Program-made: the position numbers and the translations under genes | Assembly: GCA_937138415.1 (NCBI GenBank) | Contig: CAKZPA010000026.1 | Location: 1-64,000 of the forward strand | Length of the DNA: 64,000 nt | Origin: an uncultured Nitrospiraceae bacterium | Lineage (GTDB): Bacteria > Nitrospirota > Thermodesulfovibrionia > Thermodesulfovibrionales > SM23-35 | Reading direction: 5' to 3' | Shown here: positions 1-8,340 of the stretch, one piece after another | How positions within the stretch are numbered: position 1 is the stretch's first letter | Layout: every line of letters starts with the position of its first letter | The notes under the pieces: generated by a model | What the model was told of the DNA's origin: nothing | Databases searched by the model: none | The model's input: the letters and a program-made list of their open reading frames with translations, nothing else

Positions 1-807
1 AACCTCCGGACGCCTTCGGATTGTATCGGACCGGCACGGTGTGAATTCGCCTGCTATGATACCCTCGACATGTGCTATGACTTGACGATGACGTACCAGG
101 ACGAGCTCCATCGCCCCGCGTTCCCGTATAAATTCAAGTTCAAATTCGACGGCTGCCCGAATGGCTGTGTCGCGAGCATCGCTCGTGCGGACATGGCGTT
201 CATCGGCACGTGGAAGGACGATATCCGCATTAATCAGGATGCTGTTCAGGAGTACGTCGCGAACAAAATCCCGCGCGACGGCGGCGGTATGACGGGAAGG
301 GATTGGGGTCCGTTCGATATCCAGTCGGAAGTCATCGACTTGTGCCCGACCAAATGCATGAAATGGGACGGGAAGAAACTCTCGATCAACAATGCAGAAT
401 GCACCCGCTGCATGCACTGCATCAATGTCATGCCGGAAGCCCTGAGGGTGGGCGTCGACACGGGCGTCAGCATTCTCCTCGGTGCGAAGGCGCCGATTCT
501 TGAGGGCGCACAAATGTCCGTGCTGACCATCCCGTTTGTGTACGCAAAGAAACCGTACGAGAGCATCAAGAACGTGTGCGGAAAAGTATTTGACTGGTGG
601 ATCGAAGAAGGGAAAAACCGCGAGCGTCTCGGAGAATTGATCCAGCGGATGGGCTTGAAGACGCTTATCGAGGTTCTCGGAATCCCGGCGATGCCGCAGA
701 TGGTGAAGGAGCCCCGTTCCAACCCGTACGTCTTCTTCAAGGAGGAAGAGGTTCCGGGAGGATTTACGAGAAACATCGACGATTACAGAAGCAGGCACCC
801 GAAATAA
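1..807 (+). CDS. dsrA: Dissimilatory sulfite reductase alpha subunit DsrA, 5' truncated
   Basis: This is the C-terminal 268 residues of DsrA; the start lies upstream of the window. DsrA pairs with DsrB in the cytoplasmic enzyme that reduces sulfite with a siroheme-[4Fe-4S] centre. The siroheme cysteine pattern is complete: C8 and C14 (C-x5-C), then C52 and C56 in GCPNGC, numbering from the first codon in the window. The inserted ferredoxin domain follows at about residues 115-140 (LCPTKC, then CTRCMHC). The reading frame is open from base 1, so the first in-frame ATG at 70 is internal. dsrB begins 18 bp downstream behind an AAGGAGG site, so the two are clearly co-transcribed. Confidence 0.97.
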   Translation, partial: NLRTPSDCIGPARCEFACYDTLDMCYDLTMTYQDELHRPAFPYKFKFKFDGCPNGCVASIARADMAFIGTWKDDIRINQDAVQEYVANKIPRDGGGMTGRDWGPFDIQSEVIDLCPTKCMKWDGKKLSINNAECTRCMHCINVMPEALRVGVDTGVSILLGAKAPILEGAQMSVLTIPFVYAKKPYESIKNVCGKVFDWWIEEGKNRERLGELIQRMGLKTLIEVLGIPAMPQMVKEPRSNPYVFFKEEEVPGGFTRNIDDYRSRHPK

Positions 808-825
808 GAAAGGAGGAATACATAC

Positions 826-2004
826 ATGTCGAAAGGGAAAACGGGTTATTACAATCCACAAAAGCCTCAGGAAGGCAGGATAACGGATGTCGGGCCGGTT
901 CACTACATGCAAATGTTGCCTCCCATACTAAGGAAGAATTATGGGAGTTGGCTTTCTCACCGGGTTATCGAGCCCGGGATATTGATGCACGTCGCCGAGT
1001 CGGGTGACAAGGTTTACTCGGTGAGGTGCGGCGGCGCGAGGCTCATGACGTCCGAGCACATCCGCGAACTTTGCGATATAGCGGACAAGCACGCAGGCGG
1101 TTACGTGAGATTCACGACACGGAACAACATGGAATTTATAGTCGACAGCGAGCAGAAGGCGAAGGACCTCAAGAAAGAGCTCGATAGCCGGAAGCACATT
1201 GCGGGATCGCACAAATTCCCGGTCGGTGGAACGGGCAACAGCATTACCAACATCGTTCACACGCAGGGATGGATTCATTGCCACACGCCTGCGACCGATG
1301 CGTCGGGACCGGTGAAGGCGGTCATGGATGAACTTTTCGATTATTTCAGAACGATGACCTTGCCGGCCAAACTGAGGGTCTCTCTCGCGTGCTGTCTCAA
1401 TATGTGCGGTGCGGTGCACTGCTCTGACATCGCGATGCTCGGTTACCACAGGAAGCCACCAGCAATCGACCATGACGCCATCAGTAAGGCGTGCGAAATC
1501 CCCCTCGTCGTCGCTGCATGTCCTCTTTACGCCATAAAGCCCATTACGACGGAAGACGGAAAGAAGAGCGTAGCGGTGAATATCGAAAAGTGTATGTATT
1601 GTGGTAATTGCTATACCATGTGTCTCGGTCTTCCATTAGCCGACAAGGAAGGTGACGGAGTTGCCATCCTCGCGGGTGGAAAGATTTCGAACAGGATCAG
1701 CAAGCCGAAATTTTCCAAAGTCGTCGTCCCCATCTTGCCGAATAACATGCCGCGCTGGCCCGAAGTGGTGCAGACGATCAAGAAGATGGTCGAGGTTTAT
1801 GCAAAAGAGGCGAATAAATACGAGCGTCTCGGCGATTGGGCTGAACGGATAGGATGGGAAAGATTCTTCGAAAAGTGCGGCTTGGAATTCTCATGGCACT
1901 TGCTCGACGACTATCGCCTCGCATACGATACCTATAGGACGTCGACTCAGTTCAAATATACGGATCACGCGTGGGCTGTTTCGAAGGCAGTAGGCGGTAT
2001 TTAA
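826..2004 (+). CDS. dsrB: Dissimilatory sulfite reductase beta subunit DsrB
   Basis: A 392-residue, full-length DsrB. With DsrA it forms the alpha2beta2 sulfite reductase, and it carries the catalytically relevant siroheme. Visible features are the conserved cysteine stretch [12 protein letters not shown] (residues 188-199), which ligates the cubane coupled to siroheme, and the ferredoxin cluster motif [11 protein letters not shown] at residues 256-266. The ATG at 826 follows AGGAGG at a suitable distance. dsrD starts 30 bp after the stop. Nothing suggests a pseudogene or a domain loss. Confidence 0.97.
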   Translation: MSKGKTGYYNPQKPQEGRITDVGPVHYMQMLPPILRKNYGSWLSHRVIEPGILMHVAESGDKVYSVRCGGARLMTSEHIRELCDIADKHAGGYVRFTTRNNMEFIVDSEQKAKDLKKELDSRKHIAGSHKFPVGGTGNSITNIVHTQGWIHCHTPATDASGPVKAVMDELFDYFRTMTLPAKLRVSLACCLNMCGAVHCSDIAMLGYHRKPPAIDHDAISKACEIPLVVAACPLYAIKPITTEDGKKSVAVNIEKCMYCGNCYTMCLGLPLADKEGDGVAILAGGKISNRISKPKFSKVVVPILPNNMPRWPEVVQTIKKMVEVYAKEANKYERLGDWAERIGWERFFEKCGLEFSWHLLDDYRLAYDTYRTSTQFKYTDHAWAVSKAVGGI

Positions 2005-2034
2005 TAACAAAAACTCGACGAAGGAGAACGAAGC

Positions 2035-2292
2035 ATGGGCAGAGAAGACGATATCAAACAGGCGATTCTTGACTACGGCACGAAGGGAGCGAAAAGCAAG
2101 TTCTATTTCAGGGATATGCTGGCCGGTGTAAAGAAAGTTATCCCGGACGCCGGCGCGTCGGAGGTCAAGAACGTTGCTTCGAAGCTCGTTGCTGACGGTG
2201 TCCTCGAGTATTTCTCGACGGGAAGCTCGACCATGTACGGCGTGAAAGGGAGAGGCATTTCTGTCGAGAAGTCGGGTGACACCGGAGGCTAA
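2035..2292 (+). CDS. dsrD: DsrD winged-helix protein
   Basis: An 85-residue basic/acidic winged-helix protein directly after dsrB, starting MGREDDIKQAIL and containing the helix-turn-helix-like stretch GASEVKNVASKLVADGVLEY. DsrD is found in organisms that reduce sulfite; biochemical work on the family indicates that it allosterically stimulates DsrAB. Its presence is the best single sign that this dsr locus is reductive. The ribosome site GAAGGAG precedes the ATG. A strong hairpin terminator at 2340-2380 ends the dsrABD transcript. Confidence 0.95.
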   Translation: MGREDDIKQAILDYGTKGAKSKFYFRDMLAGVKKVIPDAGASEVKNVASKLVADGVLEYFSTGSSTMYGVKGRGISVEKSGDTGG

Positions 2293-2339
2293 AGAGAGCA
2301 TTTAGGCGCAAAGAGACGGTTCATCTGGGAATGATGATG

Positions 2340-2380
2340 GCACGGGAGGACACGATGTGCCCTCCCGTGCTTATTCTTTT
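2340..2380 (+). terminator. Rho-independent terminator of dsrABD
   Basis: A 10-bp GC-rich perfect stem (gcacgggagg at 2340-2349 with cctcccgtgc at 2361-2370) is extended inward by a cac/gtg pairing around a GAT loop. It is followed by the T-rich tail ttattctttt. It lies 48 bp after the dsrD stop and closes the dsrABD transcription unit. Confidence 0.85.
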
Positions 2381-2496
2381 GGCGGTGTTTCCGGCAGTTT
2401 GCCGCCCGAGCTCTGATAGCGTGACGGCACGTGCGGCACGACTGTCGGCAACGACAGAATGAAGATTGCCTACGTTCGTCATTCCCCCAGTTGATC

Positions 2497-2625
2497 GGTT
2501 TCCTCGGTCGCCCCGGCGAATCGCCCGAGGCGATGGAACCCATGGTTCGACAAGCCCTCCATGTGACATCTTGTTTGCTCAGAGCTTTCGACTGAGCTCA
2601 CGCCGAAGGCTTGTCGAAGGGCGAT
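2497..2625. repeat. Intergenic REP-like element with inverted repeat
   Basis: The gene-free stretch 2381-2689 contains an imperfect palindromic element. ttcgacaagcc (2546-2556) is mirrored by ggcttgtcgaa (2608-2618). The 13-mer ccatggttcgaca (2540-2552) recurs at 62352-62364 in another intergenic region. Elements with such GTTCGACA cores are often dispersed between genes in bacterial genomes. No coding potential was recognised here. Confidence 0.55.
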
Positions 2626-2689
2626 GCCATTTACGTGTGCATCAAAACACAAACAGTGCTTCACTAATGACTACGGATTGTTGAAAGAT

Positions 2690-3409
2690 ATGAAAGATTT
2701 ACCAAACATTGAAGAATTTATCGCGGAGCAGAAGCTTCGCCTTCTCGAGAAGCCAGAATGCGCGACGTCACTCTATAACCTTGGCGTGGCACTCATGCAG
2801 CAGGGCAAGTTCGATGAGGCAATCGATGCGTTCGAAGAATCGATCGAGACCGGTGTGCGAATGTTCGAGGCGTACGTAAATCTCGGCTATATTTACTTCA
2901 AGCAAGGCGACCTTGAAAAAGTGGTCAAGGCAAATCAACGTGCCGTCGAAATCGAGCCTCGCTACGCTCGCGGGTATTCAAATCTCGGATTTGCCTATCT
3001 CCAGATGGGAAAGACCGATGAGGCGATTAAGGCTCTGGAGAAAGCTCTCGAACTGAATCCCGATATCGTCCAGGCTCAGTGTAATCTCGCGAACGCCTAC
3101 CTCCAGAAGGGGGATGTCGAGAAGAGCATCGAAGTGAACAGACAGATGCTCGAAAAGGCCGGCAATTTCGGTCTGGGACACAATAATCTGGCGAATGCCT
3201 ACTTCCACGCCGGGGATTTTCAGAGAGCGATCGAGCATTGCGATCGAGCACTCGCGTGTGGATTCGATGTTCATCCCGATTTCCTGAAGGCCCTCGAGCC
3301 GTATCGGAAAAAGGCAAATACGAGGGGCGCGAAGAGCTCGCCCCGTATCGAGAGGTCAAGTTCTTCCAGGGCGAGGGCAAAAAAAGTTCAGGCGAAACGG
3401 AAATCATGA
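2690..3409 (+). CDS. Tetratricopeptide repeat protein next to dsrABD
   Basis: A 239-residue protein made almost entirely of TPR units. Successive repeats show the W/Y-N-LG-A-Y-G pattern (SLYNLGVAL, AYVNLGYIYF, GYSNLGFAYL, AQCNLANAYL, GHNNLANAYF), each followed by the A-A-P/D second helix. The C-terminal 35 residues are Lys/Arg/Ser rich and probably disordered. TPR arrays bind protein partners; the partner here is unknown. An in-frame ATG exists 66 bp upstream, but the repeat protein proper begins at 2690. The stop overlaps the next start (ATGA at 3406-3409), so it is translationally coupled to the YkgJ-type protein. Confidence 0.85.
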   Translation: MKDLPNIEEFIAEQKLRLLEKPECATSLYNLGVALMQQGKFDEAIDAFEESIETGVRMFEAYVNLGYIYFKQGDLEKVVKANQRAVEIEPRYARGYSNLGFAYLQMGKTDEAIKALEKALELNPDIVQAQCNLANAYLQKGDVEKSIEVNRQMLEKAGNFGLGHNNLANAYFHAGDFQRAIEHCDRALACGFDVHPDFLKALEPYRKKANTRGAKSSPRIERSSSSRARAKKVQAKRKS

Positions 3410-4053
3410 GGGACGAGTTCTTCTCGAGGTACGAGGCATACGCGCGGAAAGCCGATATTCTCTTCAAGACGATTCAGGAAAAATACCCCGATAGCGTTCG
3501 GTGCAGAATCCATTGCTGTGACTGCTGTTACGCGGTCTTCGGCGTCTTGCCGATAGAGGCCGCGTACGTCAACTTCCATTTCAACCGTCTCGACAGAAAA
3601 ATCCGGCGCGATGTTATCAGGAGGGCCGAGAAAGCCGAAGGAGAAGTAGTCAAGGCGAAAGACACGTTGCGCGTCTTCGAGGATAAGCCCGGTGTTCAGG
3701 TGTACGGTCTCGGGAAGCAAAGGGTGAGATGCCCTTTTCTCTCCGACAGAGAGGAATGTGTTCTGTACGAGAGGCGCCCCGTCATCTGTCGCATTTATGG
3801 CGTGCCGTTCAGCCTGAAGCACGAAAAGAAGGAGCAGGCATACGTCTGCAATCTATCGGGGTTCGAAGAGAACGCTACGTACCCGACCGTCAAACTTGAT
3901 GTCATCTATAGAGAATTCATTAAGCTCTCGACGGAACTCATGACAGAGGCGGGATTCCTGAACCCTGCTGCGAAAGCGACCCTCATGCTCCCCCTTTCGA
4001 GGGTCGTGCGAATGTCCTTCGAAGATATCATTTCGGGAAATTTTGGAACGTAA
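3406..4053 (+). CDS. YkgJ-family cysteine-cluster protein (putative Zn/Fe-binding)
   Basis: A 215-residue protein of the YkgJ/UPF0153 type, named for a cysteine cluster thought to bind zinc or iron. The N-terminal cluster CRIHCCDCC and the C-terminal cluster (RCPFL, then ECVLYERRPVICRIYG) match the family pattern. The start is ATG 3406, overlapping the TPR stop; the open frame extends upstream but only through the TPR gene. Coupling with a TPR gene beside dsrABD suggests an assembly or maturation role, which is inference. The 3' end overlaps the convergent gene at 4028 by 26 bp. Confidence 0.85.
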   Translation: MRDEFFSRYEAYARKADILFKTIQEKYPDSVRCRIHCCDCCYAVFGVLPIEAAYVNFHFNRLDRKIRRDVIRRAEKAEGEVVKAKDTLRVFEDKPGVQVYGLGKQRVRCPFLSDREECVLYERRPVICRIYGVPFSLKHEKKEQAYVCNLSGFEENATYPTVKLDVIYREFIKLSTELMTEAGFLNPAAKATLMLPLSRVVRMSFEDIISGNFGT

Positions 4054-5257
4054 GATATAACCTCGCCGCATGTTCTTCCAGGTGTTCCTCGATGGTGCGG
4101 TAATCCGTCGTCGGTCTGAGCTGCTCAGCAATGAGCCGGCTTGTCTTGAGAAGTTCTTCCCTCGAGAAGGATCTTAGGAGTTCCTTGAAAGATCGGACGG
4201 AATCCATATGCATCGTTGCATCATGTCTTCTCCCCAACGCTTCAAAAAAGCCCTTGACCGTCGCGTCGGCAGAAAATTCTTCCGCCCAGACAGTCTCACC
4301 CAAACCGTCGATCTTGTCGAGGCGCATCTGGATCGTGAGGTGCAGGAGAAAGTAATAGAGAGGGAGGATGGGGGATACTACATCATCTTCGTCGAATCCC
4401 ATGAACGGTTCGTAACCCCGCACCGTAGTAAGCCTGACTTGTACTCCTTCCGATAATCCGCTTTTATCTCCAGTTCCCAAAGAGGGGGCTTTTAGCGCGC
4501 TACCTCTCCCTGACAGATCGCGAAACGGTGCATCTTTTCTCAACGGTGAGGCTGGAGAATGAGGGCTGTCTTCGATCTTTGCAACAAAATCTCCTGCCGC
4601 GTGGTGCCACGGATAAATCATCGTGAAATTGCCGAGATCATAGTATAGGGTGAGAATTTCCGCAGCCCGGCGGTAGATTTCGAAAGCTTGTTCAGAATTC
4701 AGAAATCGTTCTCCACGGACATAATCCCACAGTTTCAGTCGTTGTTCGTTATCAGCTGTTTTCGCGGTGTGGAATTCATGAAAATCGTCGAACCACTCCT
4801 CGAGGAGGAAGGCCATGGAATGACGCTCATCCACGTAAAGAGGCCTTGGAACATATGGGTAACCGAACCGTCGATGGAGGAGCGTGAGAAGATCGAACTC
4901 CTTGTGCACTGAATTTTTCCCCTCGGCCGTTACCGCGACGTGGAGACCGAGTTTGATACGGCCGTCCCTCGCGACGAGTTCGATGCTCGCGGGATGGGAA
5001 AGCGCACCGTGTTTCTCCGATCGGACGATAATCTCCACGAGATTGGCGGGATGGAGGTCGACTCCCATATGCTCCCGCAATGCATGAACCACTTGCGGGA
5101 GAGGCATTCCGCGAAGAAAGTCGGTTATGGCCTGAAAATAAGTCCGATAGGACGTTTTTGACGGATCGCCTTCGAGGGGATAGTCGAGCTTGCCCTCATC
5201 GACAGGGACGTCGCCCGAAGGCGAAGCGACGAGATACCGAATGGGCGGGCTTGTCAC
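4028..5257 (-). CDS. Uncharacterised protein, possible kinase-like fold
   Basis: A 409-residue protein that I cannot assign to a named family. The order of features resembles an aminoglycoside-phosphotransferase/kinase fold: an FDLLTLLHRRFGYPYVPRPL helix region at about residues 120-140, a hinge-like stretch AFLLEEWFDDFHEFH, and a possible catalytic-loop equivalent YPWHHAAGDFVAK. That reading is tentative. A low-complexity S/P/D-rich insertion separates this from a helical C-terminal third. It starts with GTG that overlaps the stop of the HEAT-repeat gene (5254-5257), so the two minus-strand genes form one translationally coupled unit inside the dsr neighbourhood. Confidence 0.75.
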   Translation of the reverse strand: MTSPPIRYLVASPSGDVPVDEGKLDYPLEGDPSKTSYRTYFQAITDFLRGMPLPQVVHALREHMGVDLHPANLVEIIVRSEKHGALSHPASIELVARDGRIKLGLHVAVTAEGKNSVHKEFDLLTLLHRRFGYPYVPRPLYVDERHSMAFLLEEWFDDFHEFHTAKTADNEQRLKLWDYVRGERFLNSEQAFEIYRRAAEILTLYYDLGNFTMIYPWHHAAGDFVAKIEDSPHSPASPLRKDAPFRDLSGRGSALKAPSLGTGDKSGLSEGVQVRLTTVRGYEPFMGFDEDDVVSPILPLYYFLLHLTIQMRLDKIDGLGETVWAEEFSADATVKGFFEALGRRHDATMHMDSVRSFKELLRSFSREELLKTSRLIAEQLRPTTDYRTIEEHLEEHAARLYLTFQNFPK

Positions 5258-6327
5258 CTCGAGAGTTTTTCTATGGCCTCGTGTGCCAGTTGCCCGACGG
5301 TCACTTCCTGCAATTCACCGTCTCTCCAGAGAGAAAGCGTATGATCGTCCGACTCGAGGCCTCTCAGTTTTTGCGCGACATCGGGGAACCCGATGCCGCC
5401 GAGGGCCCATGCCGCGTACCCTCTCAGCACGGGATCGGCATCCTCGAGAAAGCCGGAGAGGGCGCGAAATGCGTGTTTCGCGCTCTGCGGGTCCGTTGTC
5501 GCGATCTTTCCGATAGCCCACGTCACTTCACGCCAGAGGTTTTTCTGAGCGAGGAACGAGAGGAGAGGCTGGGTGAACTGTTTGAAAAGACGTGGATTTT
5601 TGCTGATAATGGTGCCGATCGCCTCGAGGGACCCCCACGCCGAGGCTCCCGGATACGCCGCACTCTGGAGGAGATTGTTGATCAGCTTGCTGATGAGGTC
5701 AGGGCGGGTTTCGGCGACGCTACTACTCACCTCGCCGAGGAGATCGACAATCTTCCATCGTTCGGCTTCATCAGGCGTGTAGAGCATTCGCTGGAGTTCC
5801 TGGATGACCCGCGTATCTTCTCTCGCGAGAGCGATGAGTTCCTCGAGCCTCTTTTCGGCGACGTATGTTCTGACCGCGTCTCTGGAAAATTTCTCGGAGC
5901 GCAGCTTTGTCTTCTGGATCGGGGTCGTGTACTGGAGCTTCTCTCTTATTTTATCGCTCGTCAATTCACGGAACTCATGGAGAAGTTTCACGAAAATGAG
6001 CGCGCCTCTCACGTACCGATCATGATAAATCCGGCTTGGGGCGACCGTGTGCGTATAGATATCATAATTGCCGACGACGGCATCCGAATAGTCTGTGCCG
6101 TGGGAAAGCGAAAAGGCGAGGTCTTCATCCTCGTTGCACGCAAACAGGAGCGCTTCGATGAAAGCGGCTCCCATGTTGTGGCCCGTCGCGTCGTACGCGT
6201 ATATCGCACCGCAATAGGTACAAGCGCCGATCGGGAATTCCACGACTTTTCTCTGGGGCAGCTCTCTCGGCTGTTCTATCGGCGAGTAGCAGAACGGACA
6301 ACGGGGTTCTTCGGGTACTGTGGCCAT
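5254..6327 (-). CDS. HEAT-repeat protein with N-terminal zinc ribbon
   Basis: A 357-residue protein. The N-terminus carries two cysteine pairs (CPFCYSP and CTYCGAIY) forming a probable zinc ribbon. The C-terminal half is helical with HEAT-like repeats (for example REVTWAIGKIA and LRGYAAWALGGIG). Proteins of this shape accompany sulfate-reduction genes in some sulfate reducers; I recall a family named after Desulfovibrio DVU0298 but cannot verify membership. ATG 6327 is chosen because GGAAGGAG lies 7 nt upstream; a TTG 15 bp further up lacks such a site. It is the first gene of a two-gene minus-strand operon with its own promoter at 6358-6386. Confidence 0.8.
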   Translation of the reverse strand: MATVPEEPRCPFCYSPIEQPRELPQRKVVEFPIGACTYCGAIYAYDATGHNMGAAFIEALLFACNEDEDLAFSLSHGTDYSDAVVGNYDIYTHTVAPSRIYHDRYVRGALIFVKLLHEFRELTSDKIREKLQYTTPIQKTKLRSEKFSRDAVRTYVAEKRLEELIALAREDTRVIQELQRMLYTPDEAERWKIVDLLGEVSSSVAETRPDLISKLINNLLQSAAYPGASAWGSLEAIGTIISKNPRLFKQFTQPLLSFLAQKNLWREVTWAIGKIATTDPQSAKHAFRALSGFLEDADPVLRGYAAWALGGIGFPDVAQKLRGLESDDHTLSLWRDGELQEVTVGQLAHEAIEKLSR

Positions 6328-6357
6328 TTGAACTCCTTCCAAGGGTTGATATCCTCT

Positions 6358-6386
6358 ATTATAGCTATCCTACTCACGCCAGTGAA
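6358..6386 (-). promoter_or_regulatory. Sigma70-type promoter for the HEAT/kinase-like pair
   Basis: On the minus strand TTCACT (plus 6381-6386) and TATAAT (plus 6358-6363) are separated by 17 bp. The predicted leader before the ATG at 6327 is about 25 nt and contains GGAAGGAG. Confidence 0.6.
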
Positions 6387-6453
6387 ATACTCATCGCTTT
6401 CGAGGACGCATTAAGCGTCGACGCGAGCAAAGAAAAGTATTCCCCCGTCTTCC

Positions 6454-6483
6454 TTGACTTTTGCGAAAAAGCATCTTTATTGT
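6454..6483 (+). promoter_or_regulatory. Sigma70-type promoter for the FmdB-dsrN unit
   Basis: TTGACT (6454-6459) and TATTGT (6478-6483) are spaced by 18 bp, upstream of the ATG at 6532. Together with the minus-strand promoter at 6358-6386 this makes 6328-6531 a divergent promoter region. Confidence 0.5.
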
Positions 6484-6531
6484 AAAAATATCTTCACATT
6501 CTCTATCCCTCTAAGGAGAAAGGGGTTCGAG

Positions 6532-6768
6532 ATGCCAATATATGAATTCCGTTGCCTGCGCTGCGGAAAGGTTTTTGAGCTTCTGAAGCTGAAGAAGGAT
6601 GACGATGGTGTCGCGATGAAGTGTCCAAAATGCGGGGAACAGGAGATCGAGCGCGTCCTCAGTACGATCAATATCGGTACCTCTCCCACCGGGAGAAAAA
6701 CGAAGGCAACGGTGAAGAGCTGCAGCGGCGGTACGTGCGGAACGATCGAGGTGCCTGGCAGAAAATGA
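6532..6768 (+). CDS. FmdB-family zinc ribbon protein
   Basis: A 78-residue zinc ribbon protein beginning MPIYEFRCLRCGKVFE, the hallmark of the FmdB/CxxC_CXXC_SSSS family. The cysteine pairs are CLRC and CPKC. A glycine/serine/cysteine tail (SCSGGTCG) follows. The family is widespread and its role, possibly regulatory, is not settled. The start is ATG 6532 behind AAGGAG; the longer frame has no conserved sequence. Its stop overlaps the dsrN start (ATGATG at 6765-6770), so the two proteins are made in a coupled way. Confidence 0.9.
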   Translation: MPIYEFRCLRCGKVFELLKLKKDDDGVAMKCPKCGEQEIERVLSTINIGTSPTGRKTKATVKSCSGGTCGTIEVPGRK

Positions 6769-8159
6769 TGCGTCGCCCGCGCCTGACGATCGCAGGCCTT
6801 GGAGGCGACACCGGCAAAACGGTCCTCAGCGTCGGCCTCTGTCGGTTGTGGCACACGCGGGGCGTAAGGGTTGTGCCCTTTAAAAAGGGGCCGGATTACA
6901 TCGATATGGAGTGGCTGAGCCGCGCTGCTCGTCACCCATGCTACAACATCGATCTTTTCCTCATGAGCGCGGATCAGGTGTTCTCCTCCTTTTGTGCGAA
7001 TACCGGGGATGCGGATATCGCGGTCATCGAAGGAAACCGCGGGCTTTTCGACGGATTGGACGTGCAGGGGAGTGTGAGCACGGCCGAAGTTGCAAAACTT
7101 CTCAGGTCTCCTGTCATCCTCGTCATCGATTGTACGAAAACGACCCGGACGGTTGCCGCCCTCGTGAGAGGATGCCAGGTAATGGATCCCGATGTCCTCA
7201 TCACCGGAGTCGTGTTGAATAAAGTGGCCGGGTCGCGCCATGAATCAATGGTACGGCAATGCGTTGAGTACTACTGCAATGTGCCCGTTGTCGGTGCGAT
7301 ACCGAAGCTGAAGAGCATGCGATTCCCCGGAAGACATCTCGGTTTGGTCCCTCCCCAGGAACATCCCGACTCTGAAGGGGTACTCCAAAACGCTGCTGAT
7401 ATATGCGAGAAATTTCTGGATATGCCGCGGATATGGGATATCGCCGCTCATGCGGAGGGGATGCGATGCTCATTCGAATGTTCAGCCGAGAGCCCGCAAC
7501 TGAAGGCGAAGATCGGCGTCATACGGGATGCAGCGTTCCAGTTTTATTACCCTGAAAATCTCGCGGCGCTGAAGAGGGCCGGAGCGGAACTCATTGAGTT
7601 TAGTGCCTTGAGCGATGCTCTGCCCCCCTCGCTTGACGGTCTCTACATAGGCGGGGGGTTTCCTGAAACGCACGCGGCGGCTCTTGCCGACAATGAGGCA
7701 TTTAGGGTGGAATTGAAATCGGCTGCCGACAGAGGCTTGCCCATCTATGCCGAGTGCGGCGGGCTCATGTATCTCTCGAGGGAACTGGAGTGGGAGGGGA
7801 AAAGATACCCGATGGTCGCAGTTTTTCCTGCTGATATAGGGGTGAGCAAAAAACCCCGGGGGCACGGCTATACCGTGCTCGAGACGACCGGAGCGAATCC
7901 TTTTTTCGAAAAAGGGACGATCATTCGGGGCCACGAGTTTCACTACTCCTACATTAAAAACCTCCACGAGTCCGGAGAGTATTCGTTCGCGTTTGACGTG
8001 GTGAAGGGAGACGGGTTGGGGAACGGGAAGGATGGCATCTGCCGCAAGAATGTCCTCGCGACGTACACGCATGTCCACGCCGCCGGTACGGTGTCCTGGG
8101 CGGCTGGAATTGTCACGGCGGCCATGAGGGAGCGAGAAGAAAACTTATCGTTTAATTAA
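6765..8159 (+). CDS. dsrN: DsrN, siroheme amidase of the cobyrinate a,c-diamide synthase family
   Basis: A 464-residue protein of the CbiA/CobB family. It has an N-terminal P-loop ATPase domain (GLGGDTGKT, residues 11-19) and a C-terminal glutaminase domain whose nucleophile is C331 in YAECGGLMYL. In dsr loci this family member is DsrN, which glutamine-dependently amidates siroheme for DsrAB. Position between dsrABD and dsrC supports that over a cobalamin role, and no other cobalamin genes are in the window. The start at 6765 overlaps the FmdB stop; ATG 6768 is equally possible. A T-run follows the stop but I see no clear stem. Confidence 0.9.
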   Translation: MMRRPRLTIAGLGGDTGKTVLSVGLCRLWHTRGVRVVPFKKGPDYIDMEWLSRAARHPCYNIDLFLMSADQVFSSFCANTGDADIAVIEGNRGLFDGLDVQGSVSTAEVAKLLRSPVILVIDCTKTTRTVAALVRGCQVMDPDVLITGVVLNKVAGSRHESMVRQCVEYYCNVPVVGAIPKLKSMRFPGRHLGLVPPQEHPDSEGVLQNAADICEKFLDMPRIWDIAAHAEGMRCSFECSAESPQLKAKIGVIRDAAFQFYYPENLAALKRAGAELIEFSALSDALPPSLDGLYIGGGFPETHAAALADNEAFRVELKSAADRGLPIYAECGGLMYLSRELEWEGKRYPMVAVFPADIGVSKKPRGHGYTVLETTGANPFFEKGTIIRGHEFHYSYIKNLHESGEYSFAFDVVKGDGLGNGKDGICRKNVLATYTHVHAAGTVSWAAGIVTAAMREREENLSFN

Positions 8160-8236
8160 TTTTTTTTATTTGACCATCAGAGCACCTTTGTATTACCTTG
8201 AATAACCCTTTCAGCAGAAATCATCGCAGGCACTCA

Positions 8237-8266
8237 TTGCAAGAAAATGTGCTTGTGTGATATGAT
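8237..8266 (+). promoter_or_regulatory. Sigma70-type promoter for dsrC
   Basis: TTGCAA (8237-8242) and TATGAT (8261-8266) are 18 bp apart. The roughly 65-nt leader contains a small hairpin (cgcccg 8271-8276 with cgggcg 8284-8289) and an AAGAAGGAGG ribosome site before the ATG at 8341. dsrC therefore has its own promoter and its own terminator, consistent with the high DsrC level known in sulfate reducers. Confidence 0.65.
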
Positions 8267-8340
8267 AAGCCGCCCGAGACTGGCGGGCGAGGACTTCTGT
8301 CAAATAAACAATCTTATCTCAAAAGAAGGAGGAATGGACA

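Noticed and set aside
5080-6414. 444-codon plus-strand frame opposite the HEAT-repeat gene
   Set aside because: The minus-strand pair has good starts, a promoter and recognisable domains; the plus frame does not.
6765-8159. Cobyrinate a,c-diamide synthase for cobalamin synthesis
   Set aside because: There are no other cobalamin genes nearby and the gene lies in the dsr cluster, so the DsrN reading is favoured.
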